DNA from: Auriscalpium vulgare | Taxonomy: Eukaryota > Basidiomycota > Agaricomycetes > Russulales > Auriscalpiaceae | Assembly: GCA_019915015.1 (NCBI GenBank) | Contig: JAHBBC010000027.1 | Coordinates: 496,001 to 560,000 of the forward strand | Reading direction: 5' to 3' | DNA: 64,000 nucleotides | In this document: positions 46,377 through 58,829 of the stretch, in pieces | Numbering within the stretch: the stretch's first letter is position 1 | Layout: the number at the start of each line of letters is the position of its first letter | Notes under the pieces: generated by a model | Database searches by the model: none | What the model was told of the DNA's origin: nothing | What the model saw: the letters and a program-made list of their open reading frames with translations, nothing else | Program-made: the position numbers and the translations under genes

Positions 46377-48405
46377 TCAGTCCGTTGAATAGACTCTAGT
46401 GGCGAAGAGTGAGTCCAGCGAGGGCATACTATATGCTTCCTCCGAGCCTACTTTCTCGCTGTCCTCGCCATCTCCATCTTCCGCGGCCTTGTCCCATATG
46501 TCACACGCATACCCGGCAGCGCCTCGCGCACCCGCGCCACCCACGCCTCGTCCACATCGCACTGCGCAACGTCAAGTTCCTCCAGAGGATACCCGTTCTG
46601 TGCACGCGCGATGAGGCATAGCGGCAGCTCGTGAGACACCCGCTCGTTATCACCCTCATCAACCTCGTCGAACACCCACTTGTTATCACCCCTCTTCCGC
46701 CAGCCACAATGTCGACGCCGAGGAGCACTTCAGTGAGAACGAGGGTGGAGAGTGCCGGGAAGATGCATTGCAAGCGGGGCGCTGAGATACGAGGAACAGG
46801 GGTGGACTGGCGTCGACGGGGAGCATGGCCGTGCAGAGCAACGCAACGGCCTTGGTGTTCGGACTGTGAGGCGGCGCAGCCCGGGTGCACGCCCCATCAA
46901 GTCTGCCCATGCGTGCGCGTCAAGAACATACATTGGGGGTGTCCATATTGTTAACTCCTCAAGGTGAGTCGATGAGAACGTCTTCAGAGCCTTCGGCACG
47001 ATGTTGACATCCCATAGAGAATGGTCCTGAAATGCTTGCGCAAACTCGAAGGCCACATGTGGTGTAGTTTCGCCGTGTCTCCGAGGGTTGATTATCACAG
47101 TACTGGTTGGGTGATAGTAATGCGTATTCATCGTGTCGATACTCAGGTTTGTGATGGCGTTATTCATCCCAATTGCTGAGTGGCATGTGCGTGGACAGAT
47201 GCGAGAGTGAAGGCATATACCTCATCCAAATAATTCGCGGGAAAGTCGGCAACGATAGGGGCCCACATTTGACAACGGACTGGCAATGGGTAGCCAGCGA
47301 GAGATGCAATAGGAAGTATGTCAATCTTGGCGCGTCAGGGCTGACATCCATAATCTTTAATTCCACCAAGCGCGCAGGAGTGACGACACCGCGGCGTCCG
47401 GGCAGCAACGGCTGCGAACGAGGGCAGACACGTGCGCTCATGCTCTCAAGCTCTGGTAGTTGCTCGAGTGCATCGAGTAGGTCATGCACAGGTTGACTCC
47501 GATCATGCATATCCAAGCTTGTGAGGCTGCTGAACAGGTGCTGCCCAAGACATGCCAGGTGCCAGGCTCGCGTTAAAGCGACAGTGGCGCAGTGCCGGAG
47601 CACACCCTCCAAGGAATGTGTGCGGAACGCGGCCGTGGAGGACTGCAGTTATGTCGAGTGTGTGAAGGAGCGGTGCGTGACTATTGATCGTGTCCAGTGC
47701 TCCATCTTGATAAGCCACAATTTTCAGGTTTTGTGTGCGCCACATGTTTTCGTCTAGGAGTCACCACCCATCGCAGTAGGAAGGATTCAGAGGCTCGCGA
47801 TCGCGGTTCTGAATCGATATCGGTGCGCGTTGTGATCGTGCAGTGAACGCGGCTGCCCACTTGCGCCCGAGAGCCGTGGGTCGATGTCAGTCCAGAGGGT
47901 TGCCCGTTCCAGCGCCACCTGCCGCCAGCGTCGGCAGACATACGTTACTATGAGCCAATCAGACCCCGGAGGATCGCACGGCGCCTATAGGTGTCGTATG
48001 TGCGGTGAATTCTGTCGGGCGGGTCCGTGTCTCGGAGATATGTGAATATAATGGCGAGGATATCGGGATAGAGGCCGTCGACGGGGACAGGCGCGCGCTG
48101 CACTGCAAACGTGGTATTGTCACGCGCATCAGATGATGATTTGGATTCATGTCGAGAAAGTGTAGATTGTTCAGCAAGATTGACAGCGGCCGAGGTTCTA
48201 GCTGTTCTTGTGCCTCATGCGCGTTGCTTGCCTCGCGCGCGGATGCCATTGGATATTCCGGCCTGTCGTGACGAGCGATTCGAGGTGTTTGCATGAAGTA
48301 GCGAGCTGGTTATTGGATGTTGAAGAAGCTGCGGATGTGAGATGACTGTTGAAGTTTGAAGAACACAGGGGCGACGCGTGGTGAATCGTAAGGGTTAGCT
48401 CTCTC
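46377..48405 (-). pseudogene. F-box/leucine-rich pseudogene with several frame breaks
   Basis: Paralogue of the gene at 1422-4409. Segments in order on the minus strand: NFNSHLTSA, HDRPEYPMASAREASNAHE, VTYVCRRWRQVALER, MWRTQNLKI, TINSHAPLLHT with LGGCAPALRHCRF, SSLTSLDM, LPELESMS, KALKTFSSTHLEELTIWT, AHAWADLMGRAPGLRRLTVRT, LPLCLIARAQNGYPLEELDVAQCDVDEAW, ending SLFATRVYSTD. They fall in all three frames with at least five shifts, so this one is truly decayed. It is useful as a guide for the reading of the first copy. Confidence 0.85.
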
Positions 48406-48549
48406 CCAATGAGACATCCTCGCTGTATCAGACAACCAGGCGTCTCATTCATCTAGACGTGTCTCGCTGGGCGTCGCAGACACCAGCTCATATACTATTG
48501 GCCGGGATTTAGAGGCCTCTAGGATAGAATAATTCATAGCACAAATAGT
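48406..48549. other. Short intergenic gap
   Basis: Between the F-box pseudogene start and the stop codon of the coiled-coil gene; nothing recognised. Confidence 0.5.
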
Positions 48550-50534
48550 TTACGACTCAACATGGACAAGCGGTCCAGGACCAACTTCTCCTTGCTGATC
48601 TTGAAAAGCATCTTCTTGAGCTGCTTTCACGGTGAAAGCATTGAAAGTCATCCCCGACTCTGCCCTCAGCGCGGCAAACATGTGGGTATCTGCATCCGCG
48701 ATCGAACCCCATATGCGCTCGCCCTCACGCAGTTTGCCCGCAACCTCGTGAAGCGCCTTCCTAACCTTCTGCTGGCTGCAAGAGATCTCATAAATCTAGG
48801 CAATAGAATCACTACACAGGAACACGCACCAGTGTCGGGAGCGCGCGTGAGTGCATCAATACTGGCAGCAAAAGGACCGGCATGCAGAAGCGCCACAGCC
48901 CTCTCGTGCAGTCCGCGGGCAGTCCTCATTTGGTTTGCAGCAGAGCCAGCGTACTCGACGACCTTCCGCGCATATCCAATAGTGCTTTCGAAGAAGCGCA
49001 GACAGCGCCTCGTGTTGCGCTCCACGTTGGAATTCGCCCGCTCGAGCCGCTGAAGGTGAGCGCTCTTCAAAACGGAGAAGCTTTCCCGCTGGAATCCACG
49101 CGCGGAAGACAACGCGGTATGAGTTGCTTGTAGCGCTGGAATTAATTTGGACGCGATCTGGAAGACCTCGCGCTCGTTGAAAGTCAGGATCGGCAGGAGA
49201 CAGATGAGCAGAGGGTCCTACCTTGACCAGTGGCACGACGTCGGGACGAATGAGCGATTGCAATGTGTCCAATGCAAGGGCGTTCATCTACATGTATGAC
49301 ATCAAGCAAACTTAAGAGCAAACATAGCTTTCACTTACCGCATTGTCATTAATCACATCATGCAATGCGCTGCCGATGCTCCGCCAACGGTCGCCTTCGA
49401 GGTTCTCTACGCGACGCTCTTCCAACGCCTGAGTGACATGCCGGACCTCGTCCGTCCAAAATTTGTCCAGCTCGACGTAGCATGCCTTGATAGAGTCGAT
49501 GAGCATGTCGAGCCCGTGAAACAGCTCTGCTTCTTCGGCGAGTGGGAAGGCGCGCACTGGCAGATAAACTTTGAGCTACGTCGGAGTTTAAGTAGTCGTG
49601 CGGCCACTCACCGGCCGCACGGACACCTTTTAGCTCTTTTTGAACACCTTGTTCGAACGACGCCTTGAGATCAACTACCTCGCTCCGGAGCGTCTTCGCA
49701 AGATCAAGGCGGCGCTCCAGCATCTCCAGCCAGGCGCTCTGTGAACGTATCTCTTCGGATATATCGCGCAGATATTGATCGGCGTACTCCTTCGACAGAG
49801 TGACGAATTTCTTAAACCGTTCGCGGTGCGTCTGAAGTGTCTCGCGCAGCTCTATGACTTGGGCAGTGAGAGAGCCCTGATGCTCTGTGGGCGCGCTGCG
49901 GGCAAGATCCTCGACGTGGTCGATGGCTGTGGCGATTCGTGTCATGAGCTTCTTCCACGAAGACAGCGTCGGCTCAAGTGCCCTCCAGCGTCTGGCATGT
50001 TGAGGAAAGGGCGTCGACGGCTCTTTGCCTGATGAGGCTGAATGCTGTGAGGATATATGCGTCATGCCGAGCAATTTCGTGACAGAAAAAGTACAACAAA
50101 CGCACGTCAAGCATCGCTGCGGTACCAGACTGCATCAAAAGTCTGTACATCTCCTGCAATTCCAACGTCAGACACGAGCATCAGATGTGCTGTTTCGCTT
50201 ACATCGTCAAGAAGGCTCCAATTGCTGGGAAGGATGATCTCGTCACGCTTATCTGGTTCGTGACCTAGAGTCCTGCAACACTCATGGCAGTTACAGCCAA
50301 AAGAAAGGGTGTCGACAACGTACCAGGAATCACGTCAAACATATGTACAGAGGTGATCCTGGTGAGAAATCCAGCAAACGGTTACGCACCATCGCCAGCA
50401 GATAGGATGTTCGGGGAATCATCACCTCTGTGCGGTATCTCTAGTCAGGCACAGATCCTATAGAAGTGCGCTTCTGACTCATACCTTGGATCGACGAAGA
50501 TGTTGTCGGGGGGAATATCCATAGGTGTCATCAT
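48550..50534 (-). CDS. Coiled-coil-rich basidiomycete protein of unknown function
   Basis: Exons join in phase from ATG 50534: MMTPMDIPPDNIFVDPR, GDDSPNILSAGD, GSPL/TLGHEPDKRDEIILPSNWSLLDD, EMYRLLMQSGTAAMLD, then a long exon from HSASSGKEP to GVRAA, VYLPVRAFPLAEEAELFHGLD, MNALALDTLQSLIRPDVVPLV, KLIPALQATHTALSSARGF to DTGA, and QQKVRKALHEVAGKLREGER, stopping at 48550. The middle is strongly helical with heptads (RDISEEIRSQSAWLEMLERRLDL is one such stretch), so it is probably an elongated cytosolic or structural protein. All junctions are GT-AG and no frame break is seen. I recognise no named family. Confidence 0.7.
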
Positions 50535-52165
50535 AGGCGTGTAAGAGGAGGAGGATCGCAACCCTAGCGTGCTGAGCGTTGGTGCTGAGAGCGTATTTGT
50601 GCGAGCGATTAGCCAGCCGCGGCACTTAAACCACGAGGACGGTGCTGTAGACGCTCGCAGGCTGTGTCCACGGATGTCAATACGACATCGCAGCAATAAA
50701 ACATTCACGTACAGCGTACATTGATACATCCACGTATATGATGAGGCCATCTGAATGCATAGCAATGGCTGAGGCGCTGGCATGCAAAAGCAAGTCGACG
50801 TCTGGCGGTTATGCAGCATATGATTAGCGCGGTGCGTTGACATGTTGGGTACAATTCACACACCAAAGAGCACGATGTTACGAGGGATGGGTACAGTGCT
50901 AGTCGGCCATTGGAAAGCCTAGCAGAAAGCACCCGAGCTTTTGAGACGAAAGACACCAAACAATCTCAAGGAGCGGGTGAGAAGGAGAGTCCGAGAGTCA
51001 GCGGACGGGAGCAAGGCGGGAGAGGCCCTCGGAGGAAGCCGAAGGTCCACGTGGCGGCCCGGGCGCTTACTCTCAGCTTTGCTTGAACTTCGTCCGTACG
51101 GTACAGCTTATAGTTATACTGAATAAACGCGGTGACTCCCTGCAACGCAGTTTCGTGGTCATTCACCGTCACCCTCCTCCACTCGCGTGCTCTCTTTGTC
51201 CATGAAGCCAACATAACATCCCGGGGCACGGCAGCATTCGCGTGGGCAGCCATATCGCTCAAGCGGGCCCTGGCTCGTAGGCTTTGGAAGAAGATCAGTG
51301 CACTAGACGACCTCGAAGTGCGGCAGAGGTGAGTTAACAGTGTCTTTCATATCGTCCGTTTACTGATTGCTGTTCGTCTTTTGCAGGTGTCCTGCTCTCG
51401 GGCGTGCTGCGTGTATAAGCAGTGGTCAATTATCGTCGAAGCAGTGTCGAAGCTCAGACACCTGGCTGCTCAGACGGGGTACTTGCTATTTGCCTCGTCT
51501 GCCTAGCGCTGAACAAAGACTTTGGCCGCCATCCCACCCTGCGAGCGCCCACGGCTTTCATTACATCGCAGCCACACCTGCATCTACGATGGTCCATGTT
51601 TGCAAATCCCATTTCCAGAGACAACCGTTCTGTTGAGCTGATTGGCTACTCCAGAGGTGCGTCGCCATGTTACATCATCGAGGCGCTGTCAACTGATGGG
51701 CGCCGCAACAGAGATATTAACCTCTAGCTTCGCTGACCTGCGCCCTTCTCTGCACGACGTACTCCTCGAGCTATGTACACCACTTGAAGGCTATGGCATC
51801 TTGGCCGTTGGGGTCTCCCGGATTTTCAGCGGCGGCGCACACGCATTCCGCAACGCTGGTCCATACTTGTTCTCACGGTACTTTTCGGTCAGTAATTTCC
51901 CCAAGATCACTCCAAATCGCTGCTCAAATTGCTCGTTTGCCGACATGATAGGCGTCGCAGCTTTCATCTATGGTTGACGAGCAGACTCGAATGCGTCCTC
52001 GTCGGACTCCTGTGCTGAGTTCTCATCAAATTGACCATCATGCGCAAATCATGCAGCCATTGTCGAGCTCTGATCAGGCACGGCTGATGGTATAAAGGCA
52101 GCGCGTCCTCTGCCTACCGTCTTCACCGGCCCTCCTCCCGGAGTCGAGTATCTGTCCTCACCGAA
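50535..52165. other. Upstream region of protease C
   Basis: From about 51480 it resembles the upstream blocks of proteases A and B (for example ATCGAGGCGCTGTCAACTGATG at 51668 against ATCGAGGCGTTGTCAACTGATG at 38003). Nearer the left end, short ORFs on both strands (such as 50966-51262) show no family. Confidence 0.5.
52091..52096 (+). promoter_or_regulatory. TATA box of protease copy C
   Basis: TATAAA in TGGTATAAAGGCAGCGC, 75 bases before the ATG. Confidence 0.7.
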
Positions 52166-53779
52166 ATGTACTTCTCCGGTGCCTTCATCCTCGCTGCGCT
52201 CCCTTTCCTCGCCGCGGCCGGCCCCATCGCGGAGGCGCCGGAGGCGCGCAGCGGCGTGGCCATCCCCATCACCAAGCGCTCCACCCTGCACCGGCCCGAC
52301 GCGTCCGTCAACGCCGAGGTCCTCAAGAGGAAAGTGCGCAGCTCCGTCGCGTGAGTGCACTTTCTCGGGCTCCCTCCAATCTGCGCTGGCGCCGATATCC
52401 GTCTTGCTCTTTCAGCAAGGTCCAGCGGGGCTTCGAGATCTACGAGCGCAACACCGGCAAGGTCCACCCTTCGGCGCGCCACCTCAAGAAGCGCGCCACG
52501 ACGGGTGCTGACTCTCTGATCGACGACGTCTCCCATATTTGGTACGGCACGATCTCGGTCGGTACTCCGGCAAAGCAGTACACGGGTCAGTCTTATCCTA
52601 TTTGACATACTCGTGGAAGCAGTCTGGCTGATATACGGTGTTTGCGTCTAGTTGACTTCGACACGGGCAGCAGCAATCTCTTCTTGCCCGACTCGTCCTG
52701 TGGGTCGACTTGCTCTGGACACGCGCTGTACACCCCCAGCAAGAGCTCCACCTCCAAGGACCTCAAGAAAACGTTCAGGCAAGCATACGGCGATGGATCC
52801 TCCGTCACCGGCGCCCAGTATTCTGACACCGTGTCCATCGCCGGCTTGACCGTACGTCCGCACTTCTTTACTTCTTTACTTTTTGCTGATACTTGATCTG
52901 ACGCGTTGTTTTCTGCTGCAGGCCACGGGTCAGACCCTCGGCTCCGCGAAGACCTACTCTACGGGCTTTGAGAGTTCCCGTTTCCCTGCGGATGGGATGC
53001 TCGGCCTGGCGTTCGAGTCGCTCTCGCACTACAACGCCAAACCGCTCTTCCAGTCGCTCATCGCCGCAGGCAAGGTAGCTGACGCGTCTTTCGGTTTTCA
53101 CTTGGCGCCGTCTGGTTCTGAGCTTTTCATCGGCGGCGTCAATGACCAGCTGTACTCCGGAAACTTCACCACCGTCGACGTCACCACGCCGGTTAGTCTT
53201 CTCCACGCGATCGTGAGGCTGAGGCTGATGCGGTGGCTGCGCAGGCGTACTGGCAGACGACCTTCGACAGCATCTCTGTTGATGGCCAGCAGGTCGTGGG
53301 CAGTACCGCGGCCATCGTCGACACGGGCACTGCACAGCTCATCGGATCCTCTGCCGGCATCTCCGCACTCTACGCGCAAATCTCCGGTGCGCAAGAGGCT
53401 AGCTCGCTCGGCGACGGTCTCTACACCAGTACATGTTTCCCCTCATAGCAGTGCTGCACTGTCGCTGACGCCGCGCACGCAGTCCCGTGCTCGTTCAACA
53501 CGCCGCTCTCGGTCACGCTCGGCGGCACTGCGTTCACCATCGACCCCGGCACATTCAACCTCGGCCCAGTCTCAGACGGCTCGTCCACTTGCTTCGGCGG
53601 CGCTGCTACGGACGATGATTTCAGCAGCGGTGAGCGCTTTCGCGCGCGCATTCGTCCCGCAGCTGCTCATGTGCCCGTGTCCCACAGAGTTCTGGATCCT
53701 TGGTGACGTGTTCCTGCAGAACGTCTATACGAAGTTTGACGTCGGCAACGAGCAGATTGGCTTTGCCATCCTTGCTTGA
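52166..53779 (+). CDS. Secreted pepsin-like aspartic protease (copy C, intact)
   Basis: Seven exons (52166-52350, 52416-52585, 52652-52851, 52922-53191, 53245-53428, 53483-53629, 53688-53779) with the same lengths as copy A give 415 residues. Signal peptide MYFSGAFILAALPF; Kex2-like KKR; catalytic DTGSS (Asp122) and DTGTA (Asp301); flap YGDGSS; C-terminal WILGDVFLQ. Copies A and B have DTGTT at the second site, as pepsins usually have DTG[ST][ST]; Ala here is a mild departure. It is more diverged from A and B than they are from each other, so this is the older paralogue. Role as for copy A. Confidence 0.95.
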
Positions 53780-54283
53780 GGCCTTGAGCGACGATGTGGA
53801 ATGGACACGAACTGGACGGTACTCATCGCATTATCTGTATGAATGGTCATGATCACAAGCGTGGTGTTATCCACGCGCTGTACTATAAGCATTTTTTTGT
53901 AGTCCTTACGCATATAATCGTCTCATAGCATTGTATAATTGTGGCCTTTTACTCCGGGTCTCGGGCCCGTGACAGAAAGCCTGAGCGTGCAGCGAGTTTG
54001 CATGCACAATCGAAGCGATCCCGCAAGCTTCTCCAAAAAGAGAAAATCGGATGCCCATGCTGCTTACCATCCGAAGAGGGAAAGAGTGCCGCGCCCGATG
54101 TTGATGAAGTTCGCCGTCGTTTTAGGCGCCCGTCCTTGGCTTGCCCCGCCGCCCTCCCACCCTGCTCCCACCAACCCTTCGCTCGCAAACTAGAACTCCC
54201 ATACAGTTTATTCCATTTATCCCTGAAGCTGACTTATCTTGGTGCTAATTGCTTCGTGCAACATCAAATCCTCTTACGATACG
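53780..54283. other. Intergenic
   Basis: The first 150 bases resemble the 3' flanks of proteases A and B (ACGCGCTGTACTATAAGCATTT). The remainder is probably the promoter and 5' leader of the next gene. Confidence 0.5.
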
Positions 54284-55511
54284 ATGCCGCCCAGCTCGGG
54301 CATGCTTGCGAACGCCACCCGCGAGAGCTCTCCAGCACGCGGCCGCACGGCCAATCGAGGCACCCAGCACGGTCGCCAAAGCAGCAAAAGCAAGAGCAAT
54401 TCACAGACCCGCACATCAGCAAGAGACATGCTTGCACAAGGCGGCATGCGCATCATCGTACGCATCCGTACACCGGCGCATTGATCGGACTATATAACTG
54501 ACTTGCGGAACCACCCAGCTGGATCCCTGCGAGCGTTGCGTCAAAGCGCAGACGGCGTGCACGCCCGCGCACAACTTCGGCGTCTGCGCACACTGCAAGC
54601 GGCTCAGATTGCGATGCAGCCGGGTCCCACTCCAGCCGGGCGGGCACCCAATCCGCTCTCACCAGCTACCCATCAATGAGTATCTGAACGCGCTGAGGAA
54701 GCAAAAAATTGGCTTCAAAATGCTGAGGTTTACGTCTCCGGAGAACGGGAGCGTAGCGGAGGAAGCGGAGGTACCCGCGCCGCGCGGGCGCAAGAGGCAG
54801 AGGAGCCCAGAGTCATCATCCCAGCCGGACGCAGAGGAAGAAGGAATCGGGAATCGGACGCGCTCGCAGATGCGGGCAGGCACCCAGCCCGCGCATGGCA
54901 GACGAACGTCGCATATCGTCAATACATCGCCGACCAAGGCGCGCCCAGACACACTGGCAAGGAGCGGTGCCTCCGAAAAGCGACGCGCGCCTGGGTTGAC
55001 ACATCCCCCGCCGCGAGACCCGCCACGACGAAGACGAGATGCAAATCTGACGCGCACGACGCAGCCCAGTGCGACGAAGAAAAAGAGACTTCCCGCGACG
55101 ACGCGCACTGGCTCCGTGCCGATCGTCCTCATACCCAACGGCGCCTCCCGCAAGCCCTCCGGCCTCGGGATCCCGTCCCCGCAGTCCGACGCCGGCCACT
55201 CCGCCATCGACATCGACGAGCTCGGCCAGCCGCCTGACCCCGGACCGTCCTCACGCAGCGTTGGCCGGCCCCCACAAGTCCAACGTCTCGTCCCAGATCA
55301 ACCGCGCGCGGTACCGAGCGGAGCGCCGACAGCGCAGGACATGCGTAGGTTGTCGCAGAGCATCGAGACCCTGGCGTTGTCCGTGGAGGACATGCGCGAG
55401 GCGCTGGTCGCGAGGGGAGAGCAAGCCATGAGAGGAGGGAACGATATGTCCGTGGCTGGTTTGTGTCGGAGGCTGGATGATTTTTTGGACAGGCTGGACT
55501 TGGTGCAGTGA
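54284..55511 (+). CDS. Zn2Cys6-like protein with long disordered basic region
   Basis: Two exons (54284-54457, 54519-55511) give 388 residues. The second exon opens LDPCERCVKAQTAC and VCAHCKRLRLRC, that is C-x2-C-x6-C-x8-C-x2-C-x6-C, which satisfies the fungal binuclear zinc cluster spacing. The basic residues typical between the first cysteines (RxRxxKxKC) are only partly present, so DNA binding is uncertain. The middle is rich in Arg, Pro and Ser with KR-type nuclear localisation candidates (GRKRQRS, KKKRL). The C-terminus has a predicted amphipathic helix (LSQSIETLALSVEDMREAL). No fungal transcription-factor middle domain is seen. Mushroom genomes hold many such orphan cysteine-cluster proteins. 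Confidence 0.7.
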
Positions 55512-55714
55512 TCGAAAGCAAATGCCGTGAAACACCGACGTCTGGGGCCTGGGCTGCGATATTGTTGTATTTGTTTCTTGATTGTTGTATATGCTGAATG
55601 CATATGTCGTGACTGACTCTTATCGTGCAATGCTTACCCTCTCTATCATATCCACGATAAAACTGTCGTATTGAACGGACAATGCCTCCAAAAAACTGTA
55701 CCTCTAGGGACCCT

Positions 55715-57334
55715 TCAGCCCCAGTAATTCATGTGCGACTCCAACCCATCGATAGCCCGCCCGCCCTTAACGGTGTGTTGTGCGAGCACCACGTCGATCT
55801 CAGCGAGGTCCGCTTCAGACAGCGTGACATTTCCACCTGCGATGTTCTCGAGCGTGCGCTTCGCAGTCCTGCAACTTCTCAGTTGACGCGGTGAGAAGCT
55901 AGGGCGGAAAGGGGTACGCACGACGACCCCGGCAGCGGGATGACATGCGCGCCTCGCGCCGCGACCCACGCAATGCTCAGCTGCGCGGGCGTAATGCCCT
56001 TCTTCGCGGCGACGGCCGCCAGTGCATCGACGACCGCTACATTGTGCTTCCAATTCTGGAAGAGTGCGGCACTATCAACCCTGGGCCAACATGTCTGTCG
56101 TATGCCGGTGCCGTACCTCGGGCTGGAAGCGCGTGAAGCGCCTACGAATGTCGCCCTCTGCAGTGGATATAAAGTCAGTGACATCATTCGTAGGAACAAG
56201 AGAGGGGAGGACCTTCGAGGTCCGAGGGTTTGAGCGCGCCGGTGAGCATGCCGCGGCCAAGCGGACTTGGAAGGACATCAGAATCAAGCCGATGAATGAA
56301 TTGATGACATACGAGTACGCGACAACAGAGATGCCAAGGTCTTCGCAAGTCGAAATGACTGTATGCGCACGCTCCAGGTCAGCTCCGTCAAAGTATAGAG
56401 GTCGCCACATACCGTCCTTCGCCTCCTGCCCATACGACCACAGGCTGACCTCGATCTCGACCGCCGTGATCGGGGCAACCTTTGCCGCGCGCCGCACCGT
56501 CGTGGCTTTCACCTCAGACAAGCCGATATACTTGAACAGGCCCTCCTTGACGAACCCCTGGAGTACACCTACGGTATCCTCGATTGGGTAGGCACGGTCC
56601 ACGCGCGCAGACTCAAAGAGGTCGAGCGACTTGGTGCCGCGGAGCGCGGTGAGGATGGCGGTGACGGAGCGGCGAAGGTTTTCTGGACTAGATGGGATAG
56701 GCGGAGCCGTACAAAACGAGCATGCCGAAGAAACAGGCGCATACAATCAATCAAATGCATCAAAGATAGTCGGAGAGTGGTACGTACGAGTTATCTGGCA
56801 CCAGCTGGCGCGCCTTGAGACCTCCCTGCATCCAGCATGCGTCGTCCATCAAGCCCTTTGTGGCCCAGGCAGGAACCACAACACCCACCTTTACCGACAG
56901 AAACGCCTTATCGACATAAGACGGGTACTTCTGGAAGAAGCGGGCGACGAGCTCCAGGTTGAGGGTAGAGAGATCTTGCGCGTAGAACTCGCCTGCACGG
57001 TGCGTAAGTATGAAAGGACTGCAGTGGGCGGTACGGATAAGGGCCGCACTGCTATTGAGGAGCATCTTCACACCAGGCGGGAGGCTATCGAGGCCGGCCT
57101 TGATCGCGGCGAATGCCACCTCATCGGGGACGGGCGTCAGAACCCAGCTAAAGTCACATTTTCTGTCAGATAGTCTGGTAGAGAAAGGGAACGCGTACGT
57201 CATCTTCATTAGGCCATGCTAATGTGCGCGCGAATTAGAGTGCTGATGCGGTAGCAATATAGAAGGAGCGTACCGCAGTCTTTGCGACTATCTCGCCAGT
57301 TCCGCCGAGCTTCACTGTCTTGAAGTTGCTCATG
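55715..57334 (-). CDS. Aldo-keto reductase, pyridoxal-reductase-like (copy 1)
   Basis: About eleven short exons join in phase: MSNFKTVKLGGTGEIVAKTA, HGLMKM, WVLTPVPDEVAFAAIKAG, SEFYAQDLSTLNLELVARF, GGLKARQLVPDNS, PENLRRSVTAILTALRGTKSLDLFESARVD, VISTCEDLGISVVAYS, PLGRGMLTGALKPSDLE, EGDIRRRFTRFQPE, NWKHNVAVVDALAAVAAKKG, TAKRTLENIAGGN, ending HMNYWG. Landmarks are Tyr in EFYA, Lys in FLSVK, and ESARVD at the position where many family members have a His. IPLPGSS and AKRTLEN form the NADPH site. It should reduce aldehydes with NADPH in the cytosol; pyridoxal is the best-known substrate of this branch. Confidence 0.85.
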
Positions 57335-58139
57335 TGAGCTTTGATTTGCGTCTAGCTGGGGTGGGAAGAATCAACATGGCGAGTTCAGTGAGGGAGTATT
57401 TATACAATCGCGATGGACATACAATCGCGATGAATTGTGACGAAGCAAGGCGAGACCGCGCGGCATCGCTGTCGGGACGGGCGATGTGGATTGAGGATGA
57501 CGATACAGCGCTAAATCGCGTGAGTGAGATACCGGATGCGTCTAGTCACCAATAATGACGCAAACGTTTATGTCGTGCGGGAGTACTAGTTGATAGCGCG
57601 CCGCAAGCGGCGTAGAGAACTGCGACTCGGAGGGTTGGTCAGAGAACTTAATTAATGACGGACAACTGGGGGATTGCTCACCGATGACAAGCGTCGTCAC
57701 ACACCCGCAGTTACCGAGGGACCTCTCCGCCTCCCATCGATGCTGAAAATCATGGGCAAAATGGGCGGTCTTTGTGAAGCACATGGGCTGCCCGACTTGA
57801 GAAAGGTCCACAATGGGTGATGCATTGCGCGCGAAGGTGGATGGTCATGCATCATGAAGGATGGAACGGAAGAGCCGCACTCTCGCCGTCTTCCGACTCG
57901 GAGTTGAGAGCCGACTCGGACTCGCCGCTGAGATGACTGCGCACGACTGACCGTATGAAACGCGCACGTCTACGCGCAGCCTGATGATCCAGCGTGTTGT
58001 AGGAGGACTGCCAGAGCGCGAAGACGACGTTTCACGAGGCAAATAGCCTGGCTATGTGGGATCGTTTTGAGGATCGTTTTGAGGATGGCCTACACGGTGA
58101 GTGAATTGTGCGAGGTGGAGGCGTCGTGGTGAGGAGATA
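57335..58139. other. Intergenic
   Basis: Promoter of aldo-keto reductase copy 1, then DNA without recognised genes. Confidence 0.5.
57397..57404 (-). promoter_or_regulatory. TATA box of aldo-keto reductase copy 1
   Basis: TATAAATA on the minus strand, about 63 bases before the ATG at 57334. Next to it lies a two-copy repeat of ACATACAATCGCGATG-like sequence (57403-57434). Confidence 0.6.
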
Positions 58140-58640
58140 ACGGAGGCTTCCAATATCAATGAGTCTTGGTAGAGCTTGCTGAGGGCGTCGAACGTCGCCC
58201 AATGTTGCTTCCAGTTCTAGGGGCACACCTTCGCTGTCCCCTCAGGCTAGTTTGTTGACAAACCGCCGAGCCGACGTACATGTTTACAGCCGGAAGTGGC
58301 CCTCTGTTATGCGAAAATGTGGTCCGCGCCGCGGACAGCTAGTAATGGACCTGAGCGTTTGTGAGACTGGCGGGCAAAGGAGACGTACGAATATGCAACC
58401 ACGGGGACCGGGACCCACGTCTTCCCATACGCCAAGATGCTACGGATGTATCATCGCACCAGTTGCCACCGTTTTTTTCTCTTGCGAGCGCGACAACTCG
58501 ATCTCCGCGGCGGGAATCGACAAACGTCTTGCGACCGTCACCACTGCGGCGCTCACTTCGGAAAGGCCAATGCTGGGCCAATGTACTTGAACAAGCCGCC
58601 ATTCTGGTTGGGAACTTGGTTGAGCGCTCAGAGATGGTGG
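58140..58640 (-). pseudogene. Decayed aldo-keto reductase
   Basis: Minus-strand islands match the neighbours: GLFKYIG at about 58580-58600, GLSEVSAAVVTVARR after a frame change, and NWKQHWATFDALSKL at 58175-58217 right after a splice-acceptor-like AG. The intervening exons (VIST, PLGRG) and both gene ends are missing or unrecognisable. It lies between the two intact reductases on the same strand, so it is a third tandem copy that has decayed. Confidence 0.7.
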
Positions 58641-58829
58641 TTGGTGAAGTGGAGAATAATAAAGGCACATACCGTCAGGAAAACGGGTCACGCACGAGTG
58701 ATCCCCCGCGCTCCGTCATCGCATTTAGGATGGACGTAGGTAGCTGGACTTTATGGTATCAGAAGATAGCCGTAAGTGATCCGAGGGACAACGTCCCAAG
58801 GTTGAAGTCGAAACGTTCGTCGTTGAACG

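Noticed and set aside
48562..49053. Plus-strand 163-codon ORF
   Set aside because: It overlaps in antisense the last exons of the coiled-coil gene, which join in phase.
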